64,000 nucleotides of DNA, taken from contig NC_057370.1 of NCBI RefSeq assembly GCF_016906535.1, forward strand, positions 1,178,001-1,242,000, read 5' to 3'. Below the pieces are notes generated by a model that worked only from the letters and a program-made list of their open reading frames with translations, ran no database searches and was not told the origin of the DNA. The translations under genes were made by a program, and so were the position numbers. Positions 15,055-27,567 of the stretch are shown here, piece by piece; the first letter of the stretch is position 1; every line of letters starts with the position of its first letter. This stretch comes from Rhizoctonia solani. Taxonomy: Eukaryota > Basidiomycota > Agaricomycetes > Cantharellales > Ceratobasidiaceae.

Positions 15055-18000
15055 ATGGCACACCGAATCATTGAGTTGGAGCTGAACTCGAATGAGACAA
15101 TTCACTCAATCTTGATGAATTACTAATCCTCCGTCGAATGGAATGGATGGAGAGGCAGTGATGATGTTATTGCAAGAGGCGAAACCGCAGGCCTGGTGGA
15201 AGTGGACTGCAATTGCCACCGAATTTGCCAGGAAAGGACTAAAGCAGGAGAGAAATCGCAAAGGAGGCTGTTTCAGGTGCGCATAACTGCATGTATTTTT
15301 ACATACACATAGTGTTAATACATATAGTAATACATAGTGCTCCAACCTACCCAGGCAGCGTCTGTTCATTCATTACTCGCCCTTTTAAGGCTAGACTCCG
15401 CACGACATGCTCCTAAAATGCTGCTCAGTGATGCTCGTAAGCACTGCCCGTATTAGTAGTATTTTAGTGAGATACGAATTATGACAGGTGCCGACCAGCT
15501 GCCTCCACAACCACCAAGAGTGCATTCGTCGACCAGGCCACCGAATTCGTCAATGCGGGACAAGCTGCTATTGTTACAGATTCTGAAGTTCCAGAGTCGG
15601 TCAACACCCTGTTTTATCTCACAAAGGGTGCGTGGTATACAACAATATGTATACCTATACTCATCCTGAGCAGGAATATACCAAATGGCCAGGTTTTCAT
15701 GGGTCGGAGCCGAAAAGGATTTTGATATTGTGCTAGCGAAACACAGTTCGAATGTCATTGCTCTCATGGGCAAGGTGAGTACGATCCTACTGTGTCAAAC
15801 ATCGTACTTGACCCTTCCCACAGGCACGTATTCTTTATGCTCGTAAACAATACCGCGAAGCACTCAAGGGCTTTCAAGAATGTTTAACTCTCAACCCGAA
15901 AATGCTCCCTGATCCACGAATCGGAATTGGTCTTTGTTATTGGCAGCTAGAACACCGAGAGCGTGCGTTAGCTGCCTGGAAACGCGCTGAACAAGTGCAC
16001 CCAGACTCCTGGTATCCTGGCCTCTTGATTGGTATTTATGATGAATATCAGCAAAGATCCCAAGGTCCCAGGACAGCAGAGACAAGACGCGTTTTTAGAA
16101 GGTGTTAACCGGTTGACTCAGGCATGGCGAGAGAGCAACCTCAATAATGCTAGTGCTGCCACAGCCATGAGTGATGTATTCTTGTTGAAGGGACAGTTAA
16201 ACAAGGCATGTTGCACCCAATCTTGCCTTTTAAACGAATGACGACAGTTAACCACGATCTAGGCCCTAAAAGCGGCCGAGCGAACAATTCAACATGCGGA
16301 TACGCTCTCGGTCGCAGTCAACGGCCGGCTCCGTGCTGCTCGTGTCGCCCATACGGAAGGCACTATGACGCCGCCCTCGTCCACTATCGCACTGCAGCCG
16401 AAGAGCCTTCCCACCCGCTTCTCGCTGATATCGGTCTTGCACAAATGCACGTACATATAGACGAACTTTCTGCTGCCATTCACGATCTCGATAAACTTGT
16501 CCAACGCAACGCAGGTATTGAAGCTAGTGCATTCCTTGCTTCCTTGCGGGCGTTCCCAAGACCTGCTTTAAGTGCTGCGGATGCTGTGACTGAGCAAGCC
16601 AAGGCGAAGGAAATATTCGATAAGGTGGTCCGAATGATTGACAACGGTGCTGGGTCTGGTACGGGTGGCGTTGCGTCTGACCGGGACATGTACATCGAAA
16701 TCGCTCGACTTTGGCAAAAGGATAATGCCGACAAGGCTACCAAGGCTTTGATTCAGGCTGTCAAGTTGGCTGGAACTCCCGACGCTCGATTGATCAACAA
16801 CGTAGCGGTTATGCGACACATGGAAGGCGATTTGGTAGCTGCGAAGAGTGGGTATGAAGAAGCAGCGATGGTCGGAGGTGGAGACTCGGATGATGTGGTC
16901 ACCACTGTGCTATACAACCTCGGAAGACTGCATGAGGACCTAGGCGATACAACTATGGCGGGCGAAGTATTCGATAAATTGCTTGCGAGACACCCGGAAT
17001 ATGTTGACGGTAAGTAGTCCTTGTCCTAGTGGTTATTGTTACTCAGCATTTTATTTTCCCTAGCCACTCTCCGGAAGGCTCAACTATACATGAGTGCAGG
17101 CCGCACATCTGAAGCCGCTGCGCTCGTAAAACAAGTGTCTCACACGCACTCCAAAGACCTCAATGTCCGGGCCTTTGTATCCTATTTCGCTTTATCATCG
17201 GATCCTGTCCCGGTACAAGACGCACGCGCATTCGTATACACCACACTTAACATCGAACGTGCGGACGTTCATGCGCTCTGCGTCGCGGCATGGATCAACT
17301 ACCATATGGCCCGTGAAGGCCGAAACATGCCTGAACAGGATAAAAAGAAACGCTACAAGAATGCGATTGACTTGTACAAGCAGGCACTGCTGAACGACCC
17401 GACATGTGCAGTTGCAGCGCAGGGATTGGCCATCATGATCGCCGAGGACGTAACTGGGTTGGCCATCATCCCGGGCCAGCCACAAGAGGAGGCGAGGCAG
17501 CGGGAGGTCAATTTGCGTGATGCGCTGGGAGTGTTTACGAGGGTAAGGGAGAGTCTCGTGGATGGGAGTGTGTACTGCAACATGGGGCATTGCTATTTCT
17601 TGAGGGAGGAGTACGACCGAGCTCTAGAATGTGTGAGTGTTGGGAGGTTGATTTAGCTTGCATCTGGGCTAATTTATTGAGCGCTACAGTACGAAACGGC
17701 GTCCAGGCGATTCTACAACGGGACAAACGTCTCGACACTTATTCATCTCACGCGTACTCTGTACGCGAAAGCTAATCGCGATCAATCTTTTGCGACTATG
17801 CGACAGGCATTGAGCTACGCTCAACGCGTGAGTATTGGCTTCCGTACTATCTGCCAACACCGACCTGAATCTTTTGCCTTTAGGCCTCGCATCTTGCGCC
17901 AACAGACAAATCAATTGTGTATAACATTGCGATGATAGAACAAAAGGCAGCCGAGATGTTGTTTGCGCTTCCGCCCGACAAACGGACGCTGGTTGATCTG

Positions 18001-18759
18001 GAAAGCGCTGTCCAGCATGCTGGGCACTCACAAAAGTGAGTGGAGCTCAGTCACATGTTAGCCGTATATATGTATACTGATTTGACTATCTTAAGATTGT
18101 TTGCTTCCCTTCACGCAGACCCCTCTTCGACCACACCATATAATCGGGATGTCGCAGACCAGCGGCGAAAATACGGCGACAGTATACTCCGAAAGGCACC
18201 AGAACAGCTCAGCATCCAACAAGCATACGAAGCTCAGATCAACGCCCGACGAGACGCAGCCAAGCTCAAGCGCCAAGAAGAAAGTGAACGAGTTCTGGAG
18301 GCCGAGCGAATTGCTAGGGAGGCAAGAGAGCGAGAGGCTGAGAGGCTTAGGGTGGACCGCCAAAAGGCTAGGGAGGAAGTAGAGAAGTGGAACGTAGAGT
18401 TAGCCATCAAGGCTGAATCGAGTGATGAAGAGCGCGAGCGCAAGGCAAGGCGCAAGCGGGAAGCTGGAGAGGGAGGAGAGAAGAAGAAGAGGAAAAAGAT
18501 CAAGAGGGAGGATGATGAGGGCGGAGCGGTGTTTTCGGACGAGGAGTTGGAGGATGGAAACAAAGAGGAGAAACCCAAGAAGCCCAGGTTGAAGAAACGC
18601 GTTGTCCAGGACGCGGAAGACCTGGATGATGATGCAGCGAACAGGAAGAAGAAGAAAGTGTAAGTTTCAGCTCTTTCATTTTATCTGCATTCGTCTAATT
18701 GGGAACCAACCCCCTCCAGCAAAAGCAAAGCGACTATATCCGACTCGGATGATGAGTAG
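15055..18759 (+). CDS. CTR9: RNA polymerase II-associated PAF1 complex subunit CTR9 (several frame breaks)
   Basis: TPR scaffold of the PAF1 elongation complex in the nucleus. The ATG at 15055 gives MAHRIIELELNSNETI. The conserved series follows: QAWWKWTAIATEFARKG, SLLALLRLDSARHAPKML, DFDIVLAKHSSNVIALMGKA, ILYARKQYREALKGFQE, DPRIGIGLCYWQLEHRERA, AALVHYRTAAEEP, YVDATLRKAQLYMSAGR, GVFTRVRESLVDGSVYCN. The C-terminus is the charged coiled coil (ERVLEAERIAREAREREAER), acidic/Lys-rich blocks and a final SDSDDE, stop at 18759. To follow the family the frame must change by one base near 15253 (A run), 16035-16037 (T run) and 16359-16361 (lost C). The first 40 codons (15105-15135) also read in three frames. 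CTR9 is normally a single conserved gene, so I favour sequence error over loss. Confidence 0.85.
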
Positions 18760-18987
18760 GAGTTACTTTGGTCTAGTATCGCTATGGTTATGTTCCGCTT
18801 TGCGTTATCATATTGCTTGGTATATTTCTTTTGCCTGTTTTATTACTACAGAATTCAACACGTTAAACGAAATAAGGAGATAGCGAGATTTCAATGGGGT
18901 ATATGCGTGATGTCTAGGACACCTGTAGATATTCCGTCCACGTTAGAGTTGTTTTGAAACTTTAAAACGTTTTTATCTCACCTTACT

Positions 18988-19555
18988 CTAATGCTTGCCT
19001 TTGCCTTTGCCTTGAACCAGCGTAAATCCATCCTCGTCTACAACTGGCTCTGGCTTTTCCCTAGGTGCAGCAGGCTGCGCCCGCCCCCATCAACCTAGGC
19101 ACACCATCTTCGTCCTCACTTTCGCTTTCCCAATCGCTATCTCCGTTGCCCTCTCCCCTTGAAGCTTGCACTTTGACCTTGCTTCTTTTCTCGGCCGCTG
19201 CCTGGAATTGGGCAACCATTTGGGCTGCAGTCGTGGGTTCGGCTGCCCATAGTTTGACCACTGATTCGGCAATGCGCTCCGCACTACCGTCATCGACGTC
19301 TACATCGAATTCGTCGGACATGGCTTGCAGTATGAGGTCGGCAATATAATCAAGGTCTGGCGAGTTAGAAGCTGTGGACGATTCAAATTCGTCGACGATA
19401 ATTGAAGCCAGCCAAGTTCGTTTAGCAGACGATTCTGGACCACCCCACCCTTCTGTTATGGCAAGACGAAGAACATCCCAACTATCAAGTAGAGCGATAA
19501 CTCCTCGAGCGAACAAGACCATGTCCCGAGCTTGGCTGCTGCTGTTTGACGCCAT
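18988..19555 (-). CDS. TSR2: Pre-rRNA-processing protein TSR2 (chaperone of ribosomal protein S26)
   Basis: Escort of eS26 into the small ribosomal subunit. The ATG at 19555 gives MASNSSSQARDMVLFARGV, then the family signature around W..L.LAI..GWGGPES (residues about 25-45), DYIADLILQAMSDEFDVDVDDGS and ERIAESVVKLW. An acidic stretch (DSDWESESEDEDG) comes next, as in other TSR2 proteins. The uninterrupted frame ends at about 19061 with AACCT. One base out of register is a better tail, REKPEPVVDEDGFTLVQ then KGKGKH, with the stop at 18988. This matches the usual basic TSR2 C-terminus. A one-base change in the G run at 19084-19088 (C run on the + strand) would join them; a 28-bp intron is the less likely alternative. 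Confidence 0.85.
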
Positions 19556-19671
19556 AACAATACAGATACGTAGACGAAGTTGGCTCAGAATAATTTTTTT
19601 GGCGCTTCAGTTGGTCAGGTGCTTCCCTGGAATGCAGTAAGCGCCGACTAATCTCGGATTGGCTCACCACC
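19556..19671. promoter_or_regulatory. Bidirectional promoter TSR2/COA1
   Basis: Only 116 bp separate the start codons of the divergent TSR2 and COA1 genes, so both promoters and 5' leaders must overlap here. No TCACGTG box is present. Confidence 0.6.
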
Positions 19672-20600
19672 ATGCATGCACTCTCTCGGAGCCACAGTTT
19701 CTTGACGCGAGTGCCACAATGTTCGAGAGGAATCTATTGCTCGCGGACTACATATGCAAAACTAAATTTAAAGCCGCCGCCACCTGGGCCGCCGCCTCCA
19801 CCACCAACGAATTTTGATGCTCCTTCTCGCCTCGCTTGGTACATGAAAGACCCAAACAGAAAGAGCTACCCATTATGCGAGTGAGCATCCAACCCAGCGA
19901 TTGGACAATTAAGCTCACTATCGTATTGGACTGCCGGAATTGACTACATATTTCACCACCCACTAGAGTCGAGCACCAGCACTCATCGGGCTGGGTATAC
20001 TGGGCGTAACTGCATGGGCTGGATTTGTCGTGTATGCTACGAATCAAGAACGCCTAGCTAGCTCTGTGACCAAACAGGTCCTCACCCAAGTCCGGGCTTC
20101 TCAAGAGATCGCCGCGGAGCTTGGTCAGGGAGTTGTAGCCGAGCCTACATGGTGGATGGTCGGTCAACCATACGTGGACGGGGCGGTAAGCACATGAAAT
20201 AAGCTAAGGCTATTCTTCTGATAGTGCTTTAGATTAATCTGCTACAAGGTTAGTTGTTCGGTACTGTTCTCGGAAACTTGAGTATCCAAACTTTGGAACT
20301 TCAAAGGCAAGGTCGATATTAGTATGCGTGTAAAAGGTTCCAAAGGTATGTTGTACTATCCTTACCATAAAACAACCTTGCCGATGAGTTCACAGGAGCG
20401 GGGACCTTGTATTTCACAAGCATCAGAAAAGAAAAGGGGCAGCCTTTACGATTCGTAAGTCCCAAAATACTTCTACAAACAGAATCACCCGTGGCCCTGG
20501 TTCTAACAAAGTTTCCTAACCAGTTCGATTTAAACTCATCTGTGATAATGGTGTTGTTTTGGAAAACCTACATCGTGAAGGGACCATCTCTGTTTCGTAA
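19672..20600 (+). CDS. COA1: Cytochrome c oxidase assembly factor 1 (COA1), mitochondrial
   Basis: Inner-membrane factor for complex IV assembly. The ATG at 19672 begins an Arg/Ser-rich, acid-free leader (MHALSRSHSFLTRVPQCSRG) typical of mitochondrial import, then a poly-Pro stretch. After an intron comes a single membrane span (ALIGLGILGVTAWAGFVVYA, about 19981-20040) directly followed by TNQERLASSVTKQVLTQVR and GVVAEPTWWMVGQPYVDG. The COA1 core follows on small exons: NLLQGKVDISMRVKGSKG, GTLYFTSIRKEKGQPL, RFKLICDNGVVLENL. The stop is at 20600. Four introns of about 45-70 bp were placed by eye. Length, about 220 residues, and domain order fit the family. Confidence 0.85.
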
Positions 20601-21088
20601 CCCATGTACGCTATACCGTAATAAACTGCATCCCTCCGGTTTCGACCTTATGACTCGCTCTTTATTCGAGTAGACACTTGAGTATAGAAAACAATGCAAG
20701 GGCAACGATACCAAACGCATATAATCCAGCATCTTTGAACTCAGCCCGATCTACGTAAATACATATATGGCAACTCATCCTCGCTAGACCTAGACAATTC
20801 AAAAGACCGAGAGGCAGATTTAGAATCAAAGGAAAGTGAGATAAAAAAAAGAAATCTATTTCCAAAAGATGCAACCCGTAACGAATCAGATGAGTACTAG
20901 TATACAGTGTATGATAAACGATACGGATAATTGAGTGGGGGTTGTCAGTTCAACGGAGGGTACGTGAGTGTACGCGATCAACACTAGATCACTTATAAGC
21001 ACATGCAAAAATTACAACTAATCAAACATCACTGGAGATCTTCAATGCACGAAACGAAGTAAGGGAAAAATTATCGAAGAACTTTTGT
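20601..21088. other. Intergenic, convergent 3' ends of COA1 and the PPR gene
   Basis: About 490 bp of AT-rich flank. One 70-codon open frame (20662-20874, minus) is hydrophobic but has no support. Nothing else is seen. Confidence 0.5.
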
Positions 21089-24000
21089 TTAAGCGGGCGA
21101 TGAAGGTTGTGGCTCAACAAGCGAGCCGTCGTCGCCCATGATGCTACGAATGCGTGAAGTAACAGCAATAGGGAACATTCTGAATAACCAGTTAGCTGCC
21201 GATTCTCAGACATCAGAGATAAGTCTACTCGCCTATCCTCCATCCTATCCAGGAGTACCACCGCCCGTTCCTTCTGGCCAGCACCAAGCTCGGCCCGAAC
21301 CATAGCCTCCCAGGTCGAAGGCTCTCTGTAAACTGGAGCGCCAACTGGGACAGGGACGTCATGCTTGATTCCGTCTTGTCCGCTATGGCCAGGATGGTTG
21401 TGCACCGCTGCAAGGCCAACAGGAGGATCGATCATAGAATCAAACACTCCACGCGCACGCTCCAAGTGTCCAGCGGTCGCATAGCCCTTGATGAGCAAGT
21501 TGGCGATATACGCTGTCATATGCACACCAGCATTGTTCATGCGTTCGAGGTATTGTGGAACAAGGTCGACTCGGTGGTGCATAACAATGACGTTGAACAA
21601 GGCCTCGTAGGCGACGGCATCGGGCTGAGCATGTGCAGGAATGTTGTCAAATTTGGCGAGGGCACGGTCGAGATCATGTGCGGCGCAACCATACGCATTG
21701 ATGAGAGCAGCCCAATGGGCGCCTTGCACAGATACTGAGCGGTCTTGTTGAAGGCGCTTGAAGACATCTTCCATCGAATTGAGGTCGACGGGCTCGATCG
21801 TACCGTAGCAATCAAGCAACAACTAGAATTTCAATGTCAACTACTAACTTTAGACTCATTGTATGATCGAAACTACCTTGTATGTGTGGGAACTAGGGCG
21901 TACTCTAGCATCGAGCATCGCCTGGTAGTAGTCCAAGCATCGTTCGCGGTTCGGCTTGGTGTGAACAAAGAATTGCATCATGGTGTTGTAAGGCGGAACC
22001 CTCGGCTTGAAGTTGGGCATCGACGACATCTCTGCAAACAGGTACGAGGCTGTCTCCGCATCGCCAACACGGCAACAGGCACCAATGATGGCACCATACG
22101 TGACACTTGTAGGGCGCAACCCAGCCGCACGCATCTCGTGGAACAACTCGAGTGCATACTCGGCCTTGCGTGCACGAGCAGCCTTGCTGATGACGGTGTT
22201 GTACAAGAAGATGTTGGCGGGGACACCAAGTTTCCGTGCCTCTTCGAATAGTTCGCGGGCGACATGTGCATCGTCGGTGGTGTTCTTGATCCCGGCAATA
22301 AGAGCGCCATAGGCATCGGCCGAAGGAGAGCCACCCTGAGCGATGATCCTCGACTTGTGAATCGCCGCAGCTTCGGGTCGTTCAGCATGTGCGAGCGCAA
22401 TGACCATCTGATCTTCAATCTGGAACCAGGCCTGTGCTTGCCATGCCTTTTCGTTTTCCAAACATGAAAGCGCGTGTTGTGCAGCTGAATATAAGAATTG
22501 GACCTTGTCCACTGCACCGAGTCGGCCGAGCGCGTTGATCAACCGTCCGATTGTCTCAGGGGCAGGAAGTCGTCCGATGTGCATCCCGGCTTGGAAGCGT
22601 GCAAAAGCATCGAGAGGAGTGACGGTTGCACGAGGAAGACTGTATTCATCGATGAATTTGCTTTGAAGGGGGTCGATGTGGTATGGCTGCAAGGGTGGGT
22701 ACTGCTCCTGTGGACTATATGCGGGTCGAGGATAGGCGGTTTCCTCTTCGGCCGACGTGAACCCAGTCTCGGGGGACCCAACAACCGAGCCAGTTTCAAC
22801 CGGACTAGGTGTTACGAGCGAATCGATAAATGCGACGACTTCGGGGCCCATTTCGGCCATAGCTGCGCGCGCTCGCTCAGGGCCGAGTACATGGACCGCA
22901 CCACGGGCGACGTCCTTCCAGTTCATGGCATGCACAGGCCCCTTGGAGAGGGCAGCGAGGGCAGCATCAGAGACAGGGACCTCGTTCAGTAAACTTGTTG
23001 CGAATGCATCGGCGATGAGCTTCCAGTCTTCTTCGGACAACTCGATCTGGGAGCCGGAGAGAGTATCGACGATCCCGCGCGCCGGGAGATGATGTGGCAC
23101 ACCAGCCGTAACCTCGCACCAAGCCTTTGCCAAGCGCACGTGCTGGCCAAGCTCTAACCTTCGAGCCGCATACAGCGCAGTCAAGAGTTCGTGAACCGCC
23201 GCACCGGCAGCGCGTGAGGTGATCGCCATGACGTCCTCGGGTTGGTTGGGATGGTAAGACACACTTTGTTGGGGTTGATCTCCAAACACGCCTGTGGCTG
23301 CTACTTTAACTGCGGCGACCTCCGCCTGAGCTCGGTCTACGACCAAATTCACCGCCCGGTCGTCGGATACGACTCCGATTGTCCCCGGTCCGACGAGGCG
23401 TTGGGCGAGTTCCCTGAGGATACCGGATTGATGGCCGTGCGAAAGCGCGGGGAGGTGCGGCAGTATCGTTTCGAACAAGAACTCAACCGATTCAGAGGCG
23501 AGAATTGCCTGACGCTCAGGCTCGGTGACGGCCATGTCGGCAGCATGGTTGGGGCGCTTCGAGTTCGAGGGAGCAGATTGAGCTGCATTCGATGGGGATG
23601 AACGGGCCGCGCGGAATCGAGCGGCACCGCGCTCAATTGTGACCATATTTGCATCTACGATGACTCGGGCTTGAGCGTGCCTCACTTTGTACGCAGTGGG
23701 AGACACATCTCCAACCAGGCTTGAGACAAGGGCGTTCATTTCACGAACATAACCGCCCGTGCCGAGTGCGGTTATAATATGCGCCCAAGCAAAAAGATTG
23801 GGAGTATATGCGCCTGAAACATGTTACTATATAGGGATAGTCAGGTTTGGGATGGAAACTCACCACCCATGGCACGCAGACGCTCAAACCAAGCATAAGC
23901 CGTCCCTACGTCTCCGGAATCGCAAAACGCCTTGATCATACGAGAGAAAGTAGCGCCAGTTGGTTTAGGGGCGCCTAGACGTGGAGTCTGTCATTATCGT

Positions 24001-25688
24001 TGCACTCCCCACGATTGAGTATACTTACCATCTCGACCATCTATCATCCTCTCAACGAGCTCAACAGCGCGGGCGCCTTGTCCGCATACTGCATACGCTA
24101 CCACCATCTCGTCCCAGACATCCCGCTCTCCCCCGCTAGAAGCCATGATTGCAGCCTCTTCGCTCTCGGTATCGTCACTAGATGCGCGCGAGCTCGACCC
24201 AAGGAGATTCAGTCCTGCGCTGACACCCATAACCTCGCCTTTTGAAGCGGCCTTGATCCATTCCGTGAAGACTTCTTCCGCACCACCAACATCACGCGCA
24301 GATGTGTAGGTTGCAATTAAATGCCGGAAGACGGCGGGGACATAATGGGCTTTACTTGGTCCGTGGGGCGTATCGCGTTTCTCCAGGACTTCCCAGACCC
24401 GAACGGCACCGCCGCGTTCTCCTCGAGCAGCACATGCGCGCAGGAGCCTAGCAAAGGTTGCGAAGGGTAGGTTCCTTGCGAACCCCCGGAAGATGGCCGC
24501 TGCGTGGAACAAAGCTAGGGCGGCAGGAAGGTGGATTTCTCCTCGCAATAACCGGATGGTCTCGGCGTGATGGGGCAAAGCCTCCTGAAGTGCTGGCGAA
24601 GTCAAAATTTCCGATGAACTAAGTGGGAGTACCGGGGGATTGAGATCGGCGTCGACTGTGATGCTGGCCCGAATACGTTCGGTATCGAGAGCTTGAAGGG
24701 CACGAACGACTTCCCAGTCACGTTCGCAAAGAACCGCGATAACAATAGCATAGGTGTTGGCATCGGGAAGTACCCCACGAGCAAGCATATCATTGTATAG
24801 CCGTACGACATCGGTAACGGGTTGACCAGGAATTCTTGTGCGGTAGAGAGCATTGAGAGCGCCGTTGAACCAGGCGGTACTAGGTTGAGGTGCACGACGG
24901 ATGGGAGCCTTTCCTTTACCTTGGGGCTTCTCCTGATTTCGAGATCGAAGATCGAAGGGATAGACCTGAGTACGGACCCTGTGGATCTCAGCACGTATCT
25001 GCGCGGCATCCTCGGAATTATGAAGAATGCTCCAGCTATCGTAGTCGCGCATATTGGCATCGACGCCCTCGCCCTCGCCTTCAACTTCTTGTCTTGTCGC
25101 TCTTGCATGCATTTCGGGAAGTGCCGAGAGGGACTTGCTCCGTTTGCGGAGTCCGGTGCGGATGGAGGAATGTCCACGTCCTGGGCGGCAAGATCGAGCT
25201 CTGGGGGGAGCTCGCGAGCAACAGTGGAGTTTTGGCGCGAGCCGTCTGGACGTTGGGAACGAGCGATAAAGTGTTGAGCATGCGCATATCTGCAGAAGAG
25301 GGAGCCAGCGATGCAGCCCGCCCCTGCGGGGTGTGATTCCCCTGCGCTGGAGGGACATCATACGAGCATCTTCAGTCTCATCGGGACCAGCGTTTGCGTG
25401 GGTGATCGCCCGACCAGCACCCTAAATTATGCACCAGTCAATGATGTTATTTATCGAATATAATTTATATGTACATACTGTGTATCCCTGATATATCTTC
25501 CCACTGTATTTGGCCCCGCCGGTACTGCCCCATCCCGAGCTCGAAGAACCAGCACCGGCCCAGTTGAGAGAACCGCCATGATGAGTAGTTTGTAAGCTCC
25601 TGAGAGCACCGTTCTGAACAGCCGCTGCTGCTCGCTGCACGTTGAGGTGCAAGAGATTAGTAGCTAGCTTAGGTATCATCGTGGGCAA
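21089..25688 (-). CDS. Pentatricopeptide repeat (PPR) protein, mitochondrial RNA factor
   Basis: Likely binds a mitochondrial transcript and supports its stability or translation. The first exon (25688 down) gives a mitochondrial-type leader (MPTMIPKLATNLLHLNVQRA), then a Gly/Ser/Trp linker. Large exons at 23994-25361 and 21856-23739 and a third at about 21235-21822 carry PPR motifs of about 35 residues. Examples are DVVRLYNDMLARGVLPDANT, FLYNTVISKAARARKAEYAL, TYGAIIGACCRVGDAETAS, YLFAEM, VAYEALFNVIVMHHRVDLVP and IANLLIKGYATAGHLERARG. A non-PPR Ala-rich middle (about 22750-23700) separates two PPR blocks. A final exon after a 21180-21235 intron gives MFPIAVTSRIRSIMGDDGSL and the stop at 21089. 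Total is about 1,400 residues, similar in style to fungal CYA5/ATP-translation factors. I cannot name the target. Between 25080 and 25310 all three frames stay open, so the exact N-terminal reading is unsure. Confidence 0.8.
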
Positions 25689-27567
25689 TATTCAGCCCAA
25701 AATTATCGTGGAGACTAGTGGCGGATGAGTTGGGGTTTCGAATTGGCTCAGTTTGGTACTGCGCAGATCCTCATAATGAACACGTGAATTTGAACGAACC
25801 AGTTGGCCCATAAGCGCCAATATTGGTCACCTGTGTCCTGAATTTACTGTTCTATACCGTACACAATTAGGATTCAGGGCTGCTGTACATGTGTTAACAG
25901 GATAGAATGTGCACACGCTCGAGAGTTTCGTAGGCTTTCAAAATTTAAGATCCCTCGATTGACAAAGATGACAGCGGTTCCTTGCACCACATTGGCTGAA
26001 AACCTTATCCAATTCATGCCCAGTACTTGTTGATCCAGGTAACTTTGACCCGACCCCAATATCACCTGTAACAATATCACCATTAAGCTTTTTTTTTTTT
26101 TCCAAACGAACAGCCCAATCACCATCATACCCAAACGACAGTTGTGACTTGGTGTGCATACTAGCATGCAAAGTTATGATCCTGCTGCTATCTTTAGGTA
26201 AAAGATACCGCATGACCATGCCGTGTTCAGATTGATCAAAATTTCAGATTTCCTATTCGACTATCAATCCGTGCTTGTTATAGAATGCCCCTGGGAAACC
26301 ACTAACTCGAGTATCCGGTCGCTACTTTACTGTAGCGTACATCTTGTAATCATAAATGTCCGAGGTTCGTTCGGTCACGCAAGCTTTTTGTTCCGTTCTT
26401 GATTAGACAATTGACTTATAGTAAGCCCGAACGATAGGGGAAGAATTGAATTTCATGGAACGCTGCTAAGCTTGGCTTCTAGTATATGTATTATAGTCAA
26501 TAGATTTGGACGGATGTGCCTCCTGACTGCGCTGGCCATGGATATCCTATGCTGCACATCATCCTGCAACGCCCGCAAGTGAAACTTAAATCCATGGACA
26601 AGCCAGGTACGGAATCCTCAACGCCGGGCCAAGAACACGCTTGCTGATTGGGTCGAACAATAACTGAGCGGGTACCGTACTCGATTCGGTAGCAACGTCA
26701 ATCAAGGACGCGTTACAATAACAACAGTTCTATTTATTCACGGTGGTTTCGCCGGATTCCGCAGTAGGGATTGAGCCGGTGCTGGAATGAATTCGCGAGC
26801 TTGTGATGAGGTCATCAGCAGTCACTGAAGCTCCAACAGACATAATCTCTCCGAGAGACTCGCCAACCTCTGCATGAGAAGCGAGTAGAGAGTGCTAGAG
26901 AACGAGAAAGTAAAACAGAAAAATCAGTCTTTGGTGCACTCCACTCTTCGTAATGGCATGGGTTATTGCAAATAGACTGAGCAGATCGAAGTGAGCTGCA
27001 TTGCCACCGTTCGATCGTGTTCGATTCTCGACCCCGCACTTCAAATGTCCGGTTCAATTTATCGTCGCGTGGCCACGGCCGTTCCAAGAAAAGCAGAGCA
27101 CAAGCGCGTGCGTACCAAGCCACCAGGATGAAAATCCAGAAACGGGCAAATTCCATGACAACTCCGGGCTGCTATCCGGAGGCCGAACGATCGACGGCCT
27201 TGGGTATATATCCACCTCGGAGGTGGTCGTTTCTTGAACCACCTCCCCCACCTGATCCTCAAGCCAATGTTTAGTCTTTCGCAGAGTAGCGCAGGGTATG
27301 TGGGAAACTCTGCAGAACGAGAAAAGGTGTTGTGACTGAAATTCTGGTCGATTCGCGCAGTACTAGTAGCAGTTCTGGGGGTGCCAGTGATCTCCAGACT
27401 GGTGAATTTAGCCAATTCTGTTCCACTATTGCAATAATATTGACGTATTGGCCATAGTGCTCAGTCCGAGCAGCTCCGGATCCCACTCTCGTACGTCCCT
27501 TTTCTTAACACTCCCCAAATCCCCGACCAAGTCCCTTTTCAGACGATGAAACCGACCCAGAAGAAAT
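25689..27567. other. Long gene-poor stretch upstream of the PPR gene and F-box 2
   Basis: About 1.9 kb without a supported gene. It contains the PPR promoter with a CACGTG box at 25781, a 13-base T run at 26089-26101, and open frames (such as 25938-26219 minus and 26815-27156 minus) that show no family. It could be decayed sequence, but I find no repeat or transposon signature. Confidence 0.4.
25781..25786. promoter_or_regulatory. TCACGTG (E-box/Cbf1-like) site upstream of the PPR gene
   Basis: On the minus strand it reads TTCACGTG, 93 bp from the PPR start codon at 25688. The spacing resembles the other promoter copies in this window. Confidence 0.4.

Noticed and set aside
25938..26219. 93-codon minus-strand frame (KDSSRIITLHASM...)
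   Set aside because: No recognised family and interrupted by a T run coding for poly-Lys; not enough to call a gene.
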